Shown here piece after piece: positions 46,303 through 56,042 of a DNA stretch of 64,000 nucleotides (position 1 is the stretch's first letter; each line of letters opens with the position of its first letter). This DNA is from Halomonas sp. KG2 (GTDB lineage Bacteria; Pseudomonadota; Gammaproteobacteria; Pseudomonadales; Halomonadaceae): the NCBI GenBank assembly GCA_030440445.1, contig CP098528.1:4154001-4218000 (forward strand), in the 5' to 3' direction. The notes under the pieces were generated by a model. It did not search any database. It was not told where the DNA came from and saw only the letters and a list, made by a program, of their open reading frames with translations. A program made the position numbers and the translations under genes.

Positions 46303-47025
46303 TTAACTTCTAAACAAGCGTGAATATTGTGTTTCGTGAAGAGCGCTGGCCAGCGCCACGCCGGGCAGTATCGGGCCAAGGTCATCATCTTCTAGCAACA
46401 GAGCTTGGTCGACGGCCGCCACCAGTTCCCCGCGCAGCTGTTCAATCACCCGCTGGGCGGCGGTATGGCCCAGGGGTAGTGCTTTGCAGGCCACTGCCAG
46501 TTGGTTTTCCAGCCACGCCCAGCCAAACCCTAATAGCGCTTGGCGCGGGGGCACACGGCGCATAAAAGCGGCGTAGCTAAATAGCGTCACATAGCCTGCA
46601 TGGGCAGGTAATAAAGGCGGCAGACAGCCTTCACTTCGCTCATCCAGGCGGGGTAATAAGTCCAGGCTGCCCAGCAGACGTTTGAGTGAAGCGCCCAAGC
46701 GGCTATCCTCAGCGGCTAATTCAGCGGTTTCGCGGGTGGCCGCCAACCACTCGTCCCACTGAGCGATTGCATCGCTGTCATGCTGCTCAAGGGCGGTGTA
46801 AAAGCGCGCGATCAGCGGCAGTTCACAGCGGGTTAGGCCATCTTCCAGTACGCCAGAAAGCCACTCAGAAAGGCTTTGTTCATCACTTACCCAGCCCAGC
46901 TCAAAGGCGCTTTCCAGCCCTTGGGAAAACGCAAAGGCACCGATGGGTAGCGCTGGGCTGACCAGCTGCATTAGCCCTAGCAGGGCTAAGTCATGGCTTT
47001 CTGGTGCGGCATGCTCAGTGGGCAT
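46303..47025 (-). CDS. ureF: urease accessory protein UreF
   Basis: 240 residues from ATG 47025. Longer in-frame starts reach into the His-rich end of ureE and would read it in a wrong frame. UreF pattern: LMQLVSPALPIGAFAFSQGLE at the start, GLTRCELPLI, and LPLGHTAAQRVIEQL near the end. It helps open the urease for nickel loading and regulates the UreG GTPase. Overlaps ureE by 11 nt. Confidence 0.95.
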   Translation of the reverse strand: MPTEHAAPESHDLALLGLMQLVSPALPIGAFAFSQGLESAFELGWVSDEQSLSEWLSGVLEDGLTRCELPLIARFYTALEQHDSDAIAQWDEWLAATRETAELAAEDSRLGASLKRLLGSLDLLPRLDERSEGCLPPLLPAHAGYVTLFSYAAFMRRVPPRQALLGFGWAWLENQLAVACKALPLGHTAAQRVIEQLRGELVAAVDQALLLEDDDLGPILPGVALASALHETQYSRLFRS

Positions 47026-47587
47026 GATGATGCTCATGCGCGTGTGAATGGTCGTGGTCATGAGCGTGGTCGTGGGAGTGCCCATGACCATGAGAATGCC
47101 CGTGAGAATGCCCGTGAGAATGTCCGTGAGAGTGCCCGCCGCCACCTACTTGGTTATAGGCCCCTGGTTCTGGATCGAAGGTGGCGTTGTGGTGCTCAAG
47201 CTCAGCCCCCAGTAGTTCCGCCAGTTCTTCTAACACATGGTCGGGTGGGAAACGCACCCAGCCACCCTTGTCGTCTTCGCCCAGCGCCAGCTGTACATGG
47301 CGGTTGCCAAGGTGGTACGCCAGCCGCGCCAGGGGTAAGCCGGTGCTTACTCGCGCGGTCACCACCGGTTCGATGGCGGCACGTATGCGCACCACGTCGC
47401 CACTTTCAGCTTTTAAGCCTTCGCCATCGCGCAGCACTGGGCCACGGTCTAGAAACAGCCCCAGCTCGCGGCCGCTATCGCTTTGGGCTTTTAGGCGCCC
47501 GCGAATGCGCAGCTCAAAGGGCAGCGTCAGCGTGTCGCTGGCGGTGCTTTCGTCTATCGGCCCTAAACGTTCTATCAGTTTCAACAT
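47015..47587 (-). CDS. ureE: urease nickel metallochaperone UreE, His-rich tail
   Basis: 190 residues. The N-terminal peptide-binding-like domain is followed by the metal-binding domain with AYHLGNRHVQLAL, then a tail of about 40 residues made mostly of HSHG and HDHD repeats. In the DNA the tail is a short tandem repeat. UreE binds nickel and passes it to UreG. It precedes ureF and is separated from ureC by a 199-bp gap holding a palindromic repeat. Confidence 0.95.
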   Translation of the reverse strand: MLKLIERLGPIDESTASDTLTLPFELRIRGRLKAQSDSGRELGLFLDRGPVLRDGEGLKAESGDVVRIRAAIEPVVTARVSTGLPLARLAYHLGNRHVQLALGEDDKGGWVRFPPDHVLEELAELLGAELEHHNATFDPEPGAYNQVGGGGHSHGHSHGHSHGHSHGHGHSHDHAHDHDHSHAHEHHHAH

Positions 47588-47624
47588 GACTACCGTCCTT
47601 TCGCTATCTATGCGGCTGTGGCGG

Positions 47625-47766
47625 GGGTAGGCCTACGAGAGGGCGCTGTGAATACCTCCCTGTACGCTACTTTTGCCACCTGACCTCCATGGATGGAGGA
47701 AATGCCGGAAATGTAGGGAACATTTTCCGGCCATGGCAAAAGACCCTCTCTACGGCCTACCCCCGG
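47625..47766. repeat. nested palindromic repeat between ureC and ureE
   Basis: Outer arms of 21 bp (47625-47645 and 47746-47766) match at 18 of 21 positions as inverted repeats. Inside, TTTTGCCA / TGGCAAAA and CCGGAAAT ... ATTTTCCGG add further pairing. It has no gene. The segment beginning GGGCGCTGTGAATACCTCCC resembles intergenic repeats I recall from Halomonas genomes (memory, unchecked). It would form a long hairpin in the ureC-ureE mRNA. Confidence 0.75.
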
Positions 47767-47786
47767 CGCCCTGGATAACAACTCAA

Positions 47787-49502
47787 TCAAAACAAATGAT
47801 ACCGCTGCGCCAGTGGTAGCTCGGTCGCTGGCTCGCAGGTGAGTAGCTCGCCATCGCAGCGCACTTCATAGGTTTGTGGGTCAACGGTAAGCTCTGGGCA
47901 GGCGTCGTTGAGCTTCATATCTTTTTTGCGCACGCCGCGTACGTTTTTACAGGCGGAAAGCGTGCTCTGCAGGCCCAGACGCTCTTTAATGCCTGCGTCA
48001 ATCGCCGCTTGGCTCACGAAGTTGAGCCGCGTTTGGCTGGCGGCCTTTCCAAACGCCCCAAACATAAAGCGATAATGCACCGGCTGAGGGGTAGGAATAG
48101 ACGCATTGGGGTCGCCCATGGGCGCCGCCGCAATCATGCCGCCTTTTAAAATCAGCGAGGGTTTTACGCCGAAAAATGCCGGCTTCCAGAGCACTAAATC
48201 AGCCAGTTTGCCAACTTCGATGGAGCCCACCTCATGGGCAATGCCATGGGTAATCGCAGGGTTAATGGTGTATTTGGCGATATAACGCTTGGCGCGCAGG
48301 TTATCCGCACCCAGGGCTTCATCTTCGGGCAATAAACCGCGCTGCACTCTCATTTTATGAGCCGTTTGCCAGGTACGGCAGACCACTTCGCCCACTCGCC
48401 CCATGGCTTGGGAATCCGAGGCAATCATCGAGATCACGCCCAAGTCGTGGAGAATATCTTCGGCGGCGATCGTTTCACGGCGAATACGTGAGTCGGCAAA
48501 GGCCACATCTTCAGGAATGTTGGGGTCCAAGTGGTGGCAAACCATCAACATATCCAGGTGTTCGTCGATGGTGTTAACCGTATAAGGCCGCGTCGGATTA
48601 GTGGAAGACGGCAGCACATACTCTTTTGAGCAGGCGGTCAGGATATCCGGCGCGTGACCGCCGCCTGCCCCTTCGGTGTGATAGGTGTGAATGCCGCGCT
48701 CTTTAAACGCCGCCAGGGTGTCTTCCACAAAGCCGGATTCGTTGAGTGTGTCGGTGTGGATCGCGATCTGCACATCATACTTCTCTGCCACACTGAGGCA
48801 GTTATCAATGGACGCAGGCGTGGTGCCCCAGTCTTCGTGGAGTTTAAGCCCCATGGCCCCGGCTTCCAGCTGCGCTTCCAACGCTTCCGGCAAGCTGGCG
48901 TTGCCTTTGCCTAACAGGCCAATATTCATCGGCAGGTCGTCCACCGCTTGCAGCATTTTGCCAATGTGCCACGCGCCAGGCGTGCAAGTGGTGGCGTTGG
49001 AGCCAGTCGCCGGACCGGTGCCGCCGCCCAGCATGGTGGTCACGCCGCTCATCAGCGCTTCTTCTACCTGTTGGGGGCAAATAAAGTGAATATGCGCGTC
49101 GATGCCTCCAGTGGTAAGAATCTTGCCTTCGCCTGAGATAATTTCAGTGCCGGGGCCAATCACTATATCTACATCGGGCTGGGTGTCGGGGTTGCCTGCC
49201 TTGCCAATCGCGGCAATGCGCCCGTTTTGCAGGCCGACATCGGCTTTAACAATGCCCCACCAGTCTAAAATCAGCGCGTTGGTAATCACCGTATCCATCA
49301 CCGTGGCGTCGTTACGCTGGCTTTGCCCCATGCCGTCGCGGATGACCTTACCACCGCCGAACTTCACCTCATCGCCGTAGTGGGTAGCGTCTTGCTCCAC
49401 TTCGATCCACAGTTCGGTATCGCCCAGGCGCACGCGGTCGCCTACCGTGGGTCCATACATATCGGCGTAGGCTTGCCGGCTGATTGTGTTAACCGGTTTC
49501 AT
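47787..49502 (-). CDS. ureC: urease alpha subunit
   Basis: 571 residues. Nickel-site and active-site motifs are complete: HIHFICPQQ, the carbamylated Lys in [30 protein letters not shown] and the flap Cys/His region. It is the catalytic subunit hydrolysing urea to ammonia and carbamate. Overlaps ureB by 4 nt. The protein carries no truncation. Confidence 0.97.
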   Translation of the reverse strand: MKPVNTISRQAYADMYGPTVGDRVRLGDTELWIEVEQDATHYGDEVKFGGGKVIRDGMGQSQRNDATVMDTVITNALILDWWGIVKADVGLQNGRIAAIGKAGNPDTQPDVDIVIGPGTEIISGEGKILTTGGIDAHIHFICPQQVEEALMSGVTTMLGGGTGPATGSNATTCTPGAWHIGKMLQAVDDLPMNIGLLGKGNASLPEALEAQLEAGAMGLKLHEDWGTTPASIDNCLSVAEKYDVQIAIHTDTLNESGFVEDTLAAFKERGIHTYHTEGAGGGHAPDILTACSKEYVLPSSTNPTRPYTVNTIDEHLDMLMVCHHLDPNIPEDVAFADSRIRRETIAAEDILHDLGVISMIASDSQAMGRVGEVVCRTWQTAHKMRVQRGLLPEDEALGADNLRAKRYIAKYTINPAITHGIAHEVGSIEVGKLADLVLWKPAFFGVKPSLILKGGMIAAAPMGDPNASIPTPQPVHYRFMFGAFGKAASQTRLNFVSQAAIDAGIKERLGLQSTLSACKNVRGVRKKDMKLNDACPELTVDPQTYEVRCDGELLTCEPATELPLAQRYHLF

Positions 49503-49819
49503 TGTTTATCTCCATCGAGCGCACCCATCACATCGCCGCGGAAGCCGTAAATTTCGCGCTTACCAACGAAGGGAATTAGCGTAACCTCGCGGGTCTGGCC
49601 TGGCTCAAAGCGAATCGCGGTGCCCGCTGCCACGTCTAAGCGAAAACCACGGGATTTGCTGCGATCAAATACCAGCGCGGGGTTGGCTTCAGCGAAGTGG
49701 TAGTGAGAGCCGATCTGAATAGGGCGGTCGCCGGTATTGGCCACTTCGACGCTAATCCGCTCGCGGCCCACGCATAGCTCAATATCACCGTCTTTTAACT
49801 GATACTCACCGGGAATCAT
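49499..49819 (-). CDS. ureB: urease beta subunit
   Basis: 106 residues from the ATG at 49819 (AGGAGC just upstream), the usual UreB start [11 protein letters not shown]. Longer readings enter the IS3 element. Motifs: [21 protein letters not shown] and GDVMGALDG. Its start is 61 bp from the right-hand copy of the IS3 target duplication, so its leader is interrupted. Confidence 0.96.
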   Translation of the reverse strand: MIPGEYQLKDGDIELCVGRERISVEVANTGDRPIQIGSHYHFAEANPALVFDRSKSRGFRLDVAAGTAIRFEPGQTREVTLIPFVGKREIYGFRGDVMGALDGDKQ

Positions 49820-49927
49820 CTGCTTGCTCCTGCGTCGCGGTGCTGAGAGTGGGAGAGGTAAGTCGTAAGGTGGGGGAACTTGGAATGCCCCTGAAAAAGT
49901 AGACACCTTTTTCAGAGAGAAGGTGTT

Positions 49928-50245
49928 ATGAAATATAAGCGTAGCCCCAGGTATTCCGATGAGTTTAAACGTGAAGCCGTGCAAACGTCACTCTCTTCAC
50001 CGCAGACGCAGACAACGCTTGCTGCCAAACTATGTATACATCCAAATACATTAAGTCGTTGGCGCAAGGAGTTGACCATGGATCACACATCGTCTGACAA
50101 GAAAATTGCCAATGATGGCCCTGAAAAAAGCGTTCAGGAGCTTGAAAATGAAATCAAGAGATTAAAAAAGCAGCTAAGAAGATCCCAGCTGGAGACTGAA
50201 ATTTTAAAAAAGGCGGACGAGTACTTTATCAAGCACGGCAAGTAA
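49928..50245 (+). CDS. IS3-family transposase OrfA
   Basis: 105 residues. HTH ([10 protein letters not shown] ... [19 protein letters not shown]) followed by a leucine-zipper-like helix ([18 protein letters not shown]). A_AAA_AAG at 50206-50212 is in the correct phase for -1 frameshifting into orfB. Confidence 0.93.
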   Translation: MKYKRSPRYSDEFKREAVQTSLSSPQTQTTLAAKLCIHPNTLSRWRKELTMDHTSSDKKIANDGPEKSVQELENEIKRLKKQLRRSQLETEILKKADEYFIKHGK

Positions 50246-51105
50246 AATTTGCTTTTATTGAGATCCATCGCCAGTTGCGGTGGCCGCTCTCAATAACTTG
50301 TGAAGTACTCGGTGTCTCTCGCTCAGGTTACTACCGATGGAAAGGTCGCCAACGGTGTCCTGGAAAAATGCAAAAGCGCCATCAAAGCATCACGTCTTTT
50401 TTGCTAGAGCGTGCCAAGAAAATGAACAGTGTGCCCGGTTATCGGAAGCTATGGATTGAAGCTCAAGATGAAGGGTACCGCTGCGGGAAGAATCAGGTTC
50501 AACGCCTCCTTCAAGAAGCAGGCTATCGTTCCTGTACCGCCTTGAAACCCGGGTATCGGCGCGCTGTGTCGACATTACCCGTTTTGCCTAACTTACTGAA
50601 TCGGCGATTTTCAGTTGGCGAGCCGAACAAGGTTTGGGTCTCGGATATTACCCAGATTCGCTGTAAGGAAGGATGGCTCTATCTGGTGGCGGTCATGGAC
50701 CTTGGTACCCGTCAAATCGTTGGTTATGCGCAGGGGGCAGTCAACAGTTCACAGCTGGTGTTAAACGCGCTGGAGTCAGCCTGGAAGCATTCTCAGCCGG
50801 TCGGAAAGGAATTGCTTTTTCATTCTGACCAAGGCACACAGTATCGCAGCGAAGAGGTGATGGCGTGGCTTAACGGCCGTGAGGTCACAATAAGCATGTC
50901 TCGCCGAGGAAATTGTTGGGATAATGCCTGTGCAGAAAGCTTTTTTGCCTTGCTCAAGAAGGAATGGACAAAGCCGCTAGGCACTATAGAACGAAGCGAT
51001 ATGGGCGATGAGGTCCGATACTATATTGATGAGTTCTATCCAAAAATGAGAAGGCACATGGCGCTAGGAGGTCTCACTCCCAGCGCCTATGCTGCGAACA
51101 GTTAA
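50212..51105 (+). CDS. IS3-family transposase OrfB (by -1 frameshift)
   Basis: The frame is open from the slippery site at 50206-50212 to 51105; a free-standing start would be near 50275. The rve integrase core is intact: first Asp in KVWVSDITQI, second in FHSDQGTQYRS, Glu in DNACAESFFALLKKE. Upstream is an HTH_21-like helix (ERAKKMNSVPGYRKLW). Together with OrfA it should make a functional OrfAB transposase. Confidence 0.93.
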   Translation, partial: GGRVLYQARQVKFAFIEIHRQLRWPLSITCEVLGVSRSGYYRWKGRQRCPGKMQKRHQSITSFLLERAKKMNSVPGYRKLWIEAQDEGYRCGKNQVQRLLQEAGYRSCTALKPGYRRAVSTLPVLPNLLNRRFSVGEPNKVWVSDITQIRCKEGWLYLVAVMDLGTRQIVGYAQGAVNSSQLVLNALESAWKHSQPVGKELLFHSDQGTQYRSEEVMAWLNGREVTISMSRRGNCWDNACAESFFALLKKEWTKPLGTIERSDMGDEVRYYIDEFYPKMRRHMALGGLTPSAYAANS

Positions 51106-51170
51106 GCCCAAGTGTCTACAAAAATGGGGGCATACCAACTCCTCACACCTCACACCTCACTATTCACCCT

Positions 51171-51473
51171 TCACACAATGGGGGTATGTACGGTCACGAG
51201 CTTGGTGCCGTCCGGAAAGGTGGCTTCTACCTGCACCTCATCCACCATTTCCGCTACGCCATCCATGACGTCATCACGGCTAAGGATTTCACGGCCGTAG
51301 CTCATTAAGTCGGCGACACTTCTGCCGTCACGGGCACCTTCGATAATTTCAAAGCTGATCAGCGCGACGGCTTCGGGGTAGTTAAGCTTTAGGCCACGTG
51401 CTTTGCGACGCTCGGCAAGCTGGGCGGCAGAAAACAGCAGCAGCTTATCTTTGTCTCGCGGGGTCAGTTCCAT
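51171..51473 (-). CDS. ureA: urease gamma subunit
   Basis: 100 residues, the normal UreA length: [20 protein letters not shown], then [14 protein letters not shown] and [15 protein letters not shown]. It is now separated from ureB by the IS3 element and from ureD by the iron cluster. A sigma-54-like promoter lies at 51586-51602. Confidence 0.97.
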   Translation of the reverse strand: MELTPRDKDKLLLFSAAQLAERRKARGLKLNYPEAVALISFEIIEGARDGRSVADLMSYGREILSRDDVMDGVAEMVDEVQVEATFPDGTKLVTVHTPIV

Positions 51474-51585
51474 AGCGGCTCCATTGGCTCAATCAGTGGC
51501 TGCGCTTAACAGAAACGACGGTGCAGGATTCGGAACAACACTCCCAGACTATCGAAACCGAGCACGCCTATTTGAAGCAATGCAG

Positions 51586-51602
51586 CGCAACCGCCGTACC
51601 AA
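51586..51602 (-). promoter_or_regulatory. sigma-54 promoter of ureA
   Basis: On the minus strand TTGGTACGGCGGTTGCG has the invariant GG-N10-GC. The 13 bases ending in this GG (TTCACCATTTTGG) are identical to those before the ureD promoter at 61207-61223. Confidence 0.75.
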
Positions 51603-51668
51603 AATGGTGAATAGAAAAAATAGTTATTATTATTCAATGGTTTGAAAAATATCGACTTTCTCTTATTC

Positions 51669-51725
51669 GCACCAAAACTGCACCATGCTAATTAGCCAGC
51701 CCCTTCTTTCGCACCAAAGAAGTGC
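51669..51725. promoter_or_regulatory. NtrC-like enhancer sites upstream of ureA
   Basis: GCACCAAAACTGCAC (from 51669) and GCACCAAAGAAGTGC (51711-51725) resemble GCACCAAAATGGTGC, the second matching at 12 of 15 bases. They lie about 70-125 bp upstream of the -24 box, as expected for NtrC. The rest of 51474-51849 holds no gene. Confidence 0.5.
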
Positions 51726-51849
51726 AATTAAAACGCTCCACTTAGCATTAACTATCAAATAATAATAAAACACATTACTATTTGTGCGCGTCTTTTAAAT
51801 AAGGCTGTTTGTTGAACCTTTGTTTCTACACCAGGTTGAGACACACCAC

Positions 51850-52785
51850 GTGACCATTAGCACCCGCTATACCGTTGATCATTTTTTAGGCTACGGACGC
51901 CGATACAGTATCGATTACTGCTTTCCCATCACTTCCAACGCTGCCTGCACGCCGAAAACATCGATCGCCCAAGGGCGTGTAGAGGAAGTTAGCCTAGCGG
52001 CGGGGGTGGAGCTTTTTATTTCCGATTTGGATGTGCTGCGACCTTATCAATCGTTCTCTAAGGGCAATACCGATCTGCTGATTGTGGTGATGTTAGAGGG
52101 CTGCGCACATTTTGATATTGATGGCCAAAAGCGTTGGATAACGGCCGGGGAAGCTTGCTGGCTAAGGCTGGACACAGGTTTAACGCTCAGCGCTTTTCAT
52201 CCTGCTAATCAACGGCTTCGCACGCTATGTCTGTCGCTCGACGCACCAGCGATGCAGGCTTGGTATGGTGCTCACATCTCATCGTCATCCCTCCATGTCT
52301 GGCAACTCAGCCCTGGGTTACAGCTCACCATCGATGAAGCATGCGGTACTTCCAGTAGCGCTGAGTCACAGCGCATGCGCTTTCAAGGGTTAGCACTGCA
52401 AATCATCGCCCAGGGGCTGGACGGCCGTTCGCCATATACGGCTGACAGTGGCGCACTGTACCGACAGCGCTTGGCGCTAATACGCCGCTGGCTGGATGAA
52501 GAGCCGTCGCTTGACCACACGCTGCAACGCTTAGCGGATCGCGCGGCTATGAGCCCAAGTACGTTAATGCGGCATTTCAAGCTGGCTTACGGCCTAGCGC
52601 CAATCGACTATTTGCGCAAGCGTCGGCTTGCGCTAGCGCGTGAGCTGCTGCTGAGCGGCCACAGCGTTCAACAAGCGGCACATTTAAGCGGCTACCGTCA
52701 TGCCAGCAACTTTATTACTGCCTTCAAGAAAAACTACGGTATCTCGCCGGGTGCTTTGACGGAAAGTTCCCTTAAACGCTCCTAA
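51850..52785 (+). CDS. AraC-family regulator of iron cluster
   Basis: About 311 residues if started at GTG 51850; a TTG at 51820 would add ten. The C-terminal AraC HTH pair is clear (LQRLADRAAMSPSTLMRHFK, VQQAAHLSGYRHASNFITAF). The N-terminal half is a ligand-sensing domain as in PchR/YbtA-type siderophore regulators (inference from position). It is divergent from ureA and precedes the TonB receptor gene in the same direction. Confidence 0.88.
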   Translation: MTISTRYTVDHFLGYGRRYSIDYCFPITSNAACTPKTSIAQGRVEEVSLAAGVELFISDLDVLRPYQSFSKGNTDLLIVVMLEGCAHFDIDGQKRWITAGEACWLRLDTGLTLSAFHPANQRLRTLCLSLDAPAMQAWYGAHISSSSLHVWQLSPGLQLTIDEACGTSSSAESQRMRFQGLALQIIAQGLDGRSPYTADSGALYRQRLALIRRWLDEEPSLDHTLQRLADRAAMSPSTLMRHFKLAYGLAPIDYLRKRRLALARELLLSGHSVQQAAHLSGYRHASNFITAFKKNYGISPGALTESSLKRS

Positions 52786-52852
52786 AACGATACGGCTGAC
52801 GTTTGCGCATAATCAATTGCGCGGCGGGCATAACCGCCCGCCCAGCATAAAT

Positions 52853-52871
52853 GGAATAATTCTCATTATGA
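52853..52871. promoter_or_regulatory. Fur-like box before TonB receptor gene
   Basis: The minus strand reads TCATAATGAGAATTATTCC, which matches the Fur consensus ATAATGATAATCATTAT at 13 of 17 positions. It lies about 40 bp before the receptor start. Confidence 0.65.
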
Positions 52872-52912
52872 AATATTAACTACTAGCAACATCCACTTTG
52901 GAAAACCGCTCC

Positions 52913-55057
52913 ATGCCATTGTTATATCGATCAACATGCACTGCTCTTATTCTTGCCTACCCTTTGCTTGCCTTTGCTGAAGCTCCTGACGAAACATTGG
53001 ACAATTTGCTAGTGACCGGTGAGCGCCTCAGCACCAGCAGTGAAGGCACTCAACGCTACACAGTGCCCGCTAGCCGCAGTGCGGTCGGGCTGTCATTAAC
53101 ACCACGCGAGACGCCCCAATCAACAAGTGTTATTACTCGCCAGCAGATCGACGACCGTGCGGCACAGTCAGGCGGTGATGTTTTAGCTCAAGTGCCTGGC
53201 GTTTCGCCAAGCCGAGCTGACAGTAACCGGATTAGCTATGCCGCACGTGGTTTTTCAATCCGTAGCGTGCAGTTTGACGGACTCAGCATTCCGCTCAGCG
53301 GTTTCTGGAATTTTGGCGATACCGACTGGGATGCGGCGATTTATGACCGTGTTGAAGTAGTGCGCGGGGCAACCGGTTTATTGACCGGCGCTGGCGAACC
53401 TTCGGCAAGCGTTAACTTTATTCGCAAACGCCCGTTGTCCGAAACGGCTGCGTCTGTTTCCGCAGGCATCGGCCGCTGGGATCGTCGCCGCGCCACGGCG
53501 GATGTGTCTGTACCGTTAAGCAGCGATGGTACGACCGGGGCCCGTTTTGTCGTGGCCAAAGGCCAAAACGATAGCTTTATCTCTCATCTCGAAGATGACC
53601 ATGAGACACTTTACGGTGTTATCAGTAGCGAGCTTACCCCCGCTACTCAATTAACCGTAGGGGTTGAATATCAGCACAACGAGACGCTCGGCGCGGGGGC
53701 CAGTGTCCCGGCTTTTTATGCTGACGGCAGCCGCACGGACTTTGACCGCAGCGCATCTAACAACACCGACTGGTCAACGTTTTACAACGAGACCACTCGC
53801 GTGTTCGCTGATCTTAGCCACCAACTGGATAACGGCTGGACGTTACGCGCCGCGGTCAGCCATAACGATGGTAACTATGGCCTAGAGTACCTTTATCGCG
53901 GCGGTTTCCCAGACAGGGAGACAGGCCTTGGTATGTCCAGCTCCTTCTTAAATTACCGCGGCAACCGCACTCAACAAACCGTTAACGTGACGGCCGAAGG
54001 TGATTTCAGCTTATTTGGCCGCCAACACGAGTTGGGCTTTGGCTGGATGCATAACGAAGATGACTTTGAGATAAAACTGGCCACCCCGGTTGGCACGCCG
54101 CCTTCCGCGGGTAGTTACCTTAATTGGCGAGACAGTGTGGTGGCCAAGCCTCAGTGGGGGCAATTCAACAGCTCAGATAATATGCAGGTAACGCAAAGCG
54201 GCGGCTTTATGGTGTCGCGCTTTTCGTTGAGTGATCCGCTTAATCTTATTCTTGGTGCACGCCTGAGCGACTGGGAATTGGATCAGACTTATTATGGATC
54301 TGATCGGCAATACCGATACAGCAACGAAATAACGCCTTATGCGGGCATTATTTACGATATTAATGACTACGCCTCTGTTTACGCGAGTTATACCGAGATT
54401 TTCCAGTCTCAGAATGCCCGCCGTGAGGATGGCTCTCTGCTTGATCCTATTCAGGGCCGCAGCTATGAGCTGGGTGCTAAGGCAACCCTTCTGAACGGCC
54501 ACTTGGATAGCAGTATTGCACTGTTTAGAACAGAGCAAAACGGTGTGGCCGAAGCTATTCCTGGCGTTGATGTGATTGGCCAGCCGGGTACGTCCGCCCA
54601 CCGCAGCGTTGATGGTAATCAGGTCAATGGCGTTGAAGTCGAATTGATTGGCGAAGTGGCCTCTGGCTGGAATGTGAGCGCCAGCTACGCGCTAGCCAAT
54701 GCAGAAAATTCCGACGGTGAGCGGACCAACACGACCCATCCGCGCCAACAGGTCAAACTGTTTACCACTTACCAACTGCCGGGTGCATGGAGTGGCTTAA
54801 CATTGGGCGGCGGGGCACGTTGGCAAAGCGATATTTGGCGGAACACATCTAGCCCCAATGGCCAGGTTAAGGTTGGGCAAGATGCTTACGCCGTTGCTGA
54901 TCTGATGGCACGCTACCGTTTCAACGATCAATTAAGCGCGCAGCTGAACATCAACAACGTGTTTGACAAGGACTACTACGAGCAAATTGGTTTCTACAGC
55001 CAGTATTGGCTTGGCGAACCGCGTAGTGCCGTCATGTCAATCAACTGGGATTGGTGA
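52913..55057 (+). CDS. TonB-dependent ferric-siderophore receptor
   Basis: 714 residues from ATG 52913; a TTG five codons earlier is less likely. Signal peptide to about LLAFA-EA, then a TonB box-like ETLDNLLVTG, a plug domain (GLSLTPRETPQSTSVIT, VEVVRGATGLLTGAGEPSAS) and a 22-strand beta-barrel ending INWDW with the usual aromatic C-terminus. It resembles the FhuE/FpvA class that imports hydroxamate or mixed siderophores. The Fur-like box indicates iron repression. The periplasmic-binding protein gene follows after 7 nt. Confidence 0.93.
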   Translation: MPLLYRSTCTALILAYPLLAFAEAPDETLDNLLVTGERLSTSSEGTQRYTVPASRSAVGLSLTPRETPQSTSVITRQQIDDRAAQSGGDVLAQVPGVSPSRADSNRISYAARGFSIRSVQFDGLSIPLSGFWNFGDTDWDAAIYDRVEVVRGATGLLTGAGEPSASVNFIRKRPLSETAASVSAGIGRWDRRRATADVSVPLSSDGTTGARFVVAKGQNDSFISHLEDDHETLYGVISSELTPATQLTVGVEYQHNETLGAGASVPAFYADGSRTDFDRSASNNTDWSTFYNETTRVFADLSHQLDNGWTLRAAVSHNDGNYGLEYLYRGGFPDRETGLGMSSSFLNYRGNRTQQTVNVTAEGDFSLFGRQHELGFGWMHNEDDFEIKLATPVGTPPSAGSYLNWRDSVVAKPQWGQFNSSDNMQVTQSGGFMVSRFSLSDPLNLILGARLSDWELDQTYYGSDRQYRYSNEITPYAGIIYDINDYASVYASYTEIFQSQNARREDGSLLDPIQGRSYELGAKATLLNGHLDSSIALFRTEQNGVAEAIPGVDVIGQPGTSAHRSVDGNQVNGVEVELIGEVASGWNVSASYALANAENSDGERTNTTHPRQQVKLFTTYQLPGAWSGLTLGGGARWQSDIWRNTSSPNGQVKVGQDAYAVADLMARYRFNDQLSAQLNINNVFDKDYYEQIGFYSQYWLGEPRSAVMSINWDW

Positions 55058-55064
55058 GAAGCTG

Positions 55065-56042
55065 ATGCTGTTACGCTCATTCATCACCCTGTTAATTGCG
55101 GCTGCCCCCATGACGGGGGCAGTGGCTGATACCTCTCTGTTTCCCGTTGCCATCCCAAGCCCACTGGGAACAGCCACCATTGACGAGCCACCTCAGCGCG
55201 TCGTCACCCTTGGCGTTGGTGCTGATGATATTGCCATTTCACTTGGCGTGGTGCCGGTCGGGGTCAGCCGTGCGGAGTGGGGCGGCGATGAAGACGGCTA
55301 TTGGCCATGGGTACGAGACGCTCTAGAAGCACAAGCAGCGCCGCTCCCCACGACGATTACCCAATACCCCGAGCTGGATGTTGAAGCACTGCTCGCGCTG
55401 GAGCCGGATGTCATTCTGGCGCCTTCCAGTGGTGTTCCAGACGCTATTTATGATCTGTTGTCGCCACTGGTGCCCATTGTCGCTTACCCAGAGCGCCCTT
55501 ACCTCACTTCTGTTGATGAGCAGATTGAACGTATTGCACAAGCGCTTGGCGTGCCGGAACAAGGCGCTGCCTTAATACGTCATCTCGACACATCGCTGAG
55601 GACTGCAGGCGAGTCTTATCCAAGCCTTGCAGACACCACTTTTGCCTATGTGCGGCCCGACCCAGCCTCCGGAAATGTCTCTGTGTACTTAGCAGACGAC
55701 CCTCGTGTTGGCACACTGACAGGCCTTGGGCTTCACTTGTCACCAACGGTTGAAGGCTTATCACCCAGCGGCAATCACTTTGCCCACTACCTAGGGTTTG
55801 AACATCTGCCCATGCTCGAAGATGTCGATTTAGTGGTCTCTTGGTATCACAGCGCAGAGCAGCGCGATAGAGTCGCTGAGCTACCGCTTTTTGCGTCTTT
55901 GCCAGCCATTTCACATGGCCGCTATCTGGCGCTAACCGATCAGCCATTAATCGTGGCTAGTTCTGCCGGTTCGCCACTAGCGACTCAATGGATGATCGAG
56001 CGGCTCTTGCCACGCCTTGCCGAGGCAGCAGAACAGCGATGA
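55065..56042 (+). CDS. siderophore ABC transporter substrate-binding protein
   Basis: 325 residues from ATG 55065; upstream readings lie inside the receptor gene. Signal peptide MLLRSFITLLIAAAPMTG to about VADTS. Class III (BtuF/FecB/FhuD) fold: PPQRVVTLGVGADDIAISLG, YPELDVEALLALEPDVIL, RYLALTDQPL. It should bind the iron-siderophore in the periplasm and present it to the two permeases encoded next. Overlaps the permease gene by 4 nt. Confidence 0.9.
   Translation: MLLRSFITLLIAAAPMTGAVADTSLFPVAIPSPLGTATIDEPPQRVVTLGVGADDIAISLGVVPVGVSRAEWGGDEDGYWPWVRDALEAQAAPLPTTITQYPELDVEALLALEPDVILAPSSGVPDAIYDLLSPLVPIVAYPERPYLTSVDEQIERIAQALGVPEQGAALIRHLDTSLRTAGESYPSLADTTFAYVRPDPASGNVSVYLADDPRVGTLTGLGLHLSPTVEGLSPSGNHFAHYLGFEHLPMLEDVDLVVSWYHSAEQRDRVAELPLFASLPAISHGRYLALTDQPLIVASSAGSPLATQWMIERLLPRLAEAAEQR

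Larger units (their letters stand above)
49881..51137. mobile_element. IS3-family insertion between ureA and ureB
   Basis: About 1257 bp with terminal inverted repeats TGGAATGCCCC (left) and TGGTATGCCCC (right end, reversed), extended by GTAGACAC further in. The flanks are ACT at 49878-49880 and ACT at 51138-51140, a 3-bp target duplication. It carries orfA and orfB with a frameshift site and runs opposite to the urease genes. Confidence 0.92.

Noticed and set aside
47015..47150. Short tandem repeats as a possible CRISPR
   Set aside because: They encode the His-rich tail of UreE; no spacers.
47608..47790. 60-codon frame in the ureC-ureE gap
   Set aside because: It is produced by the palindromic repeat and has no ribosome site or protein-like pattern.
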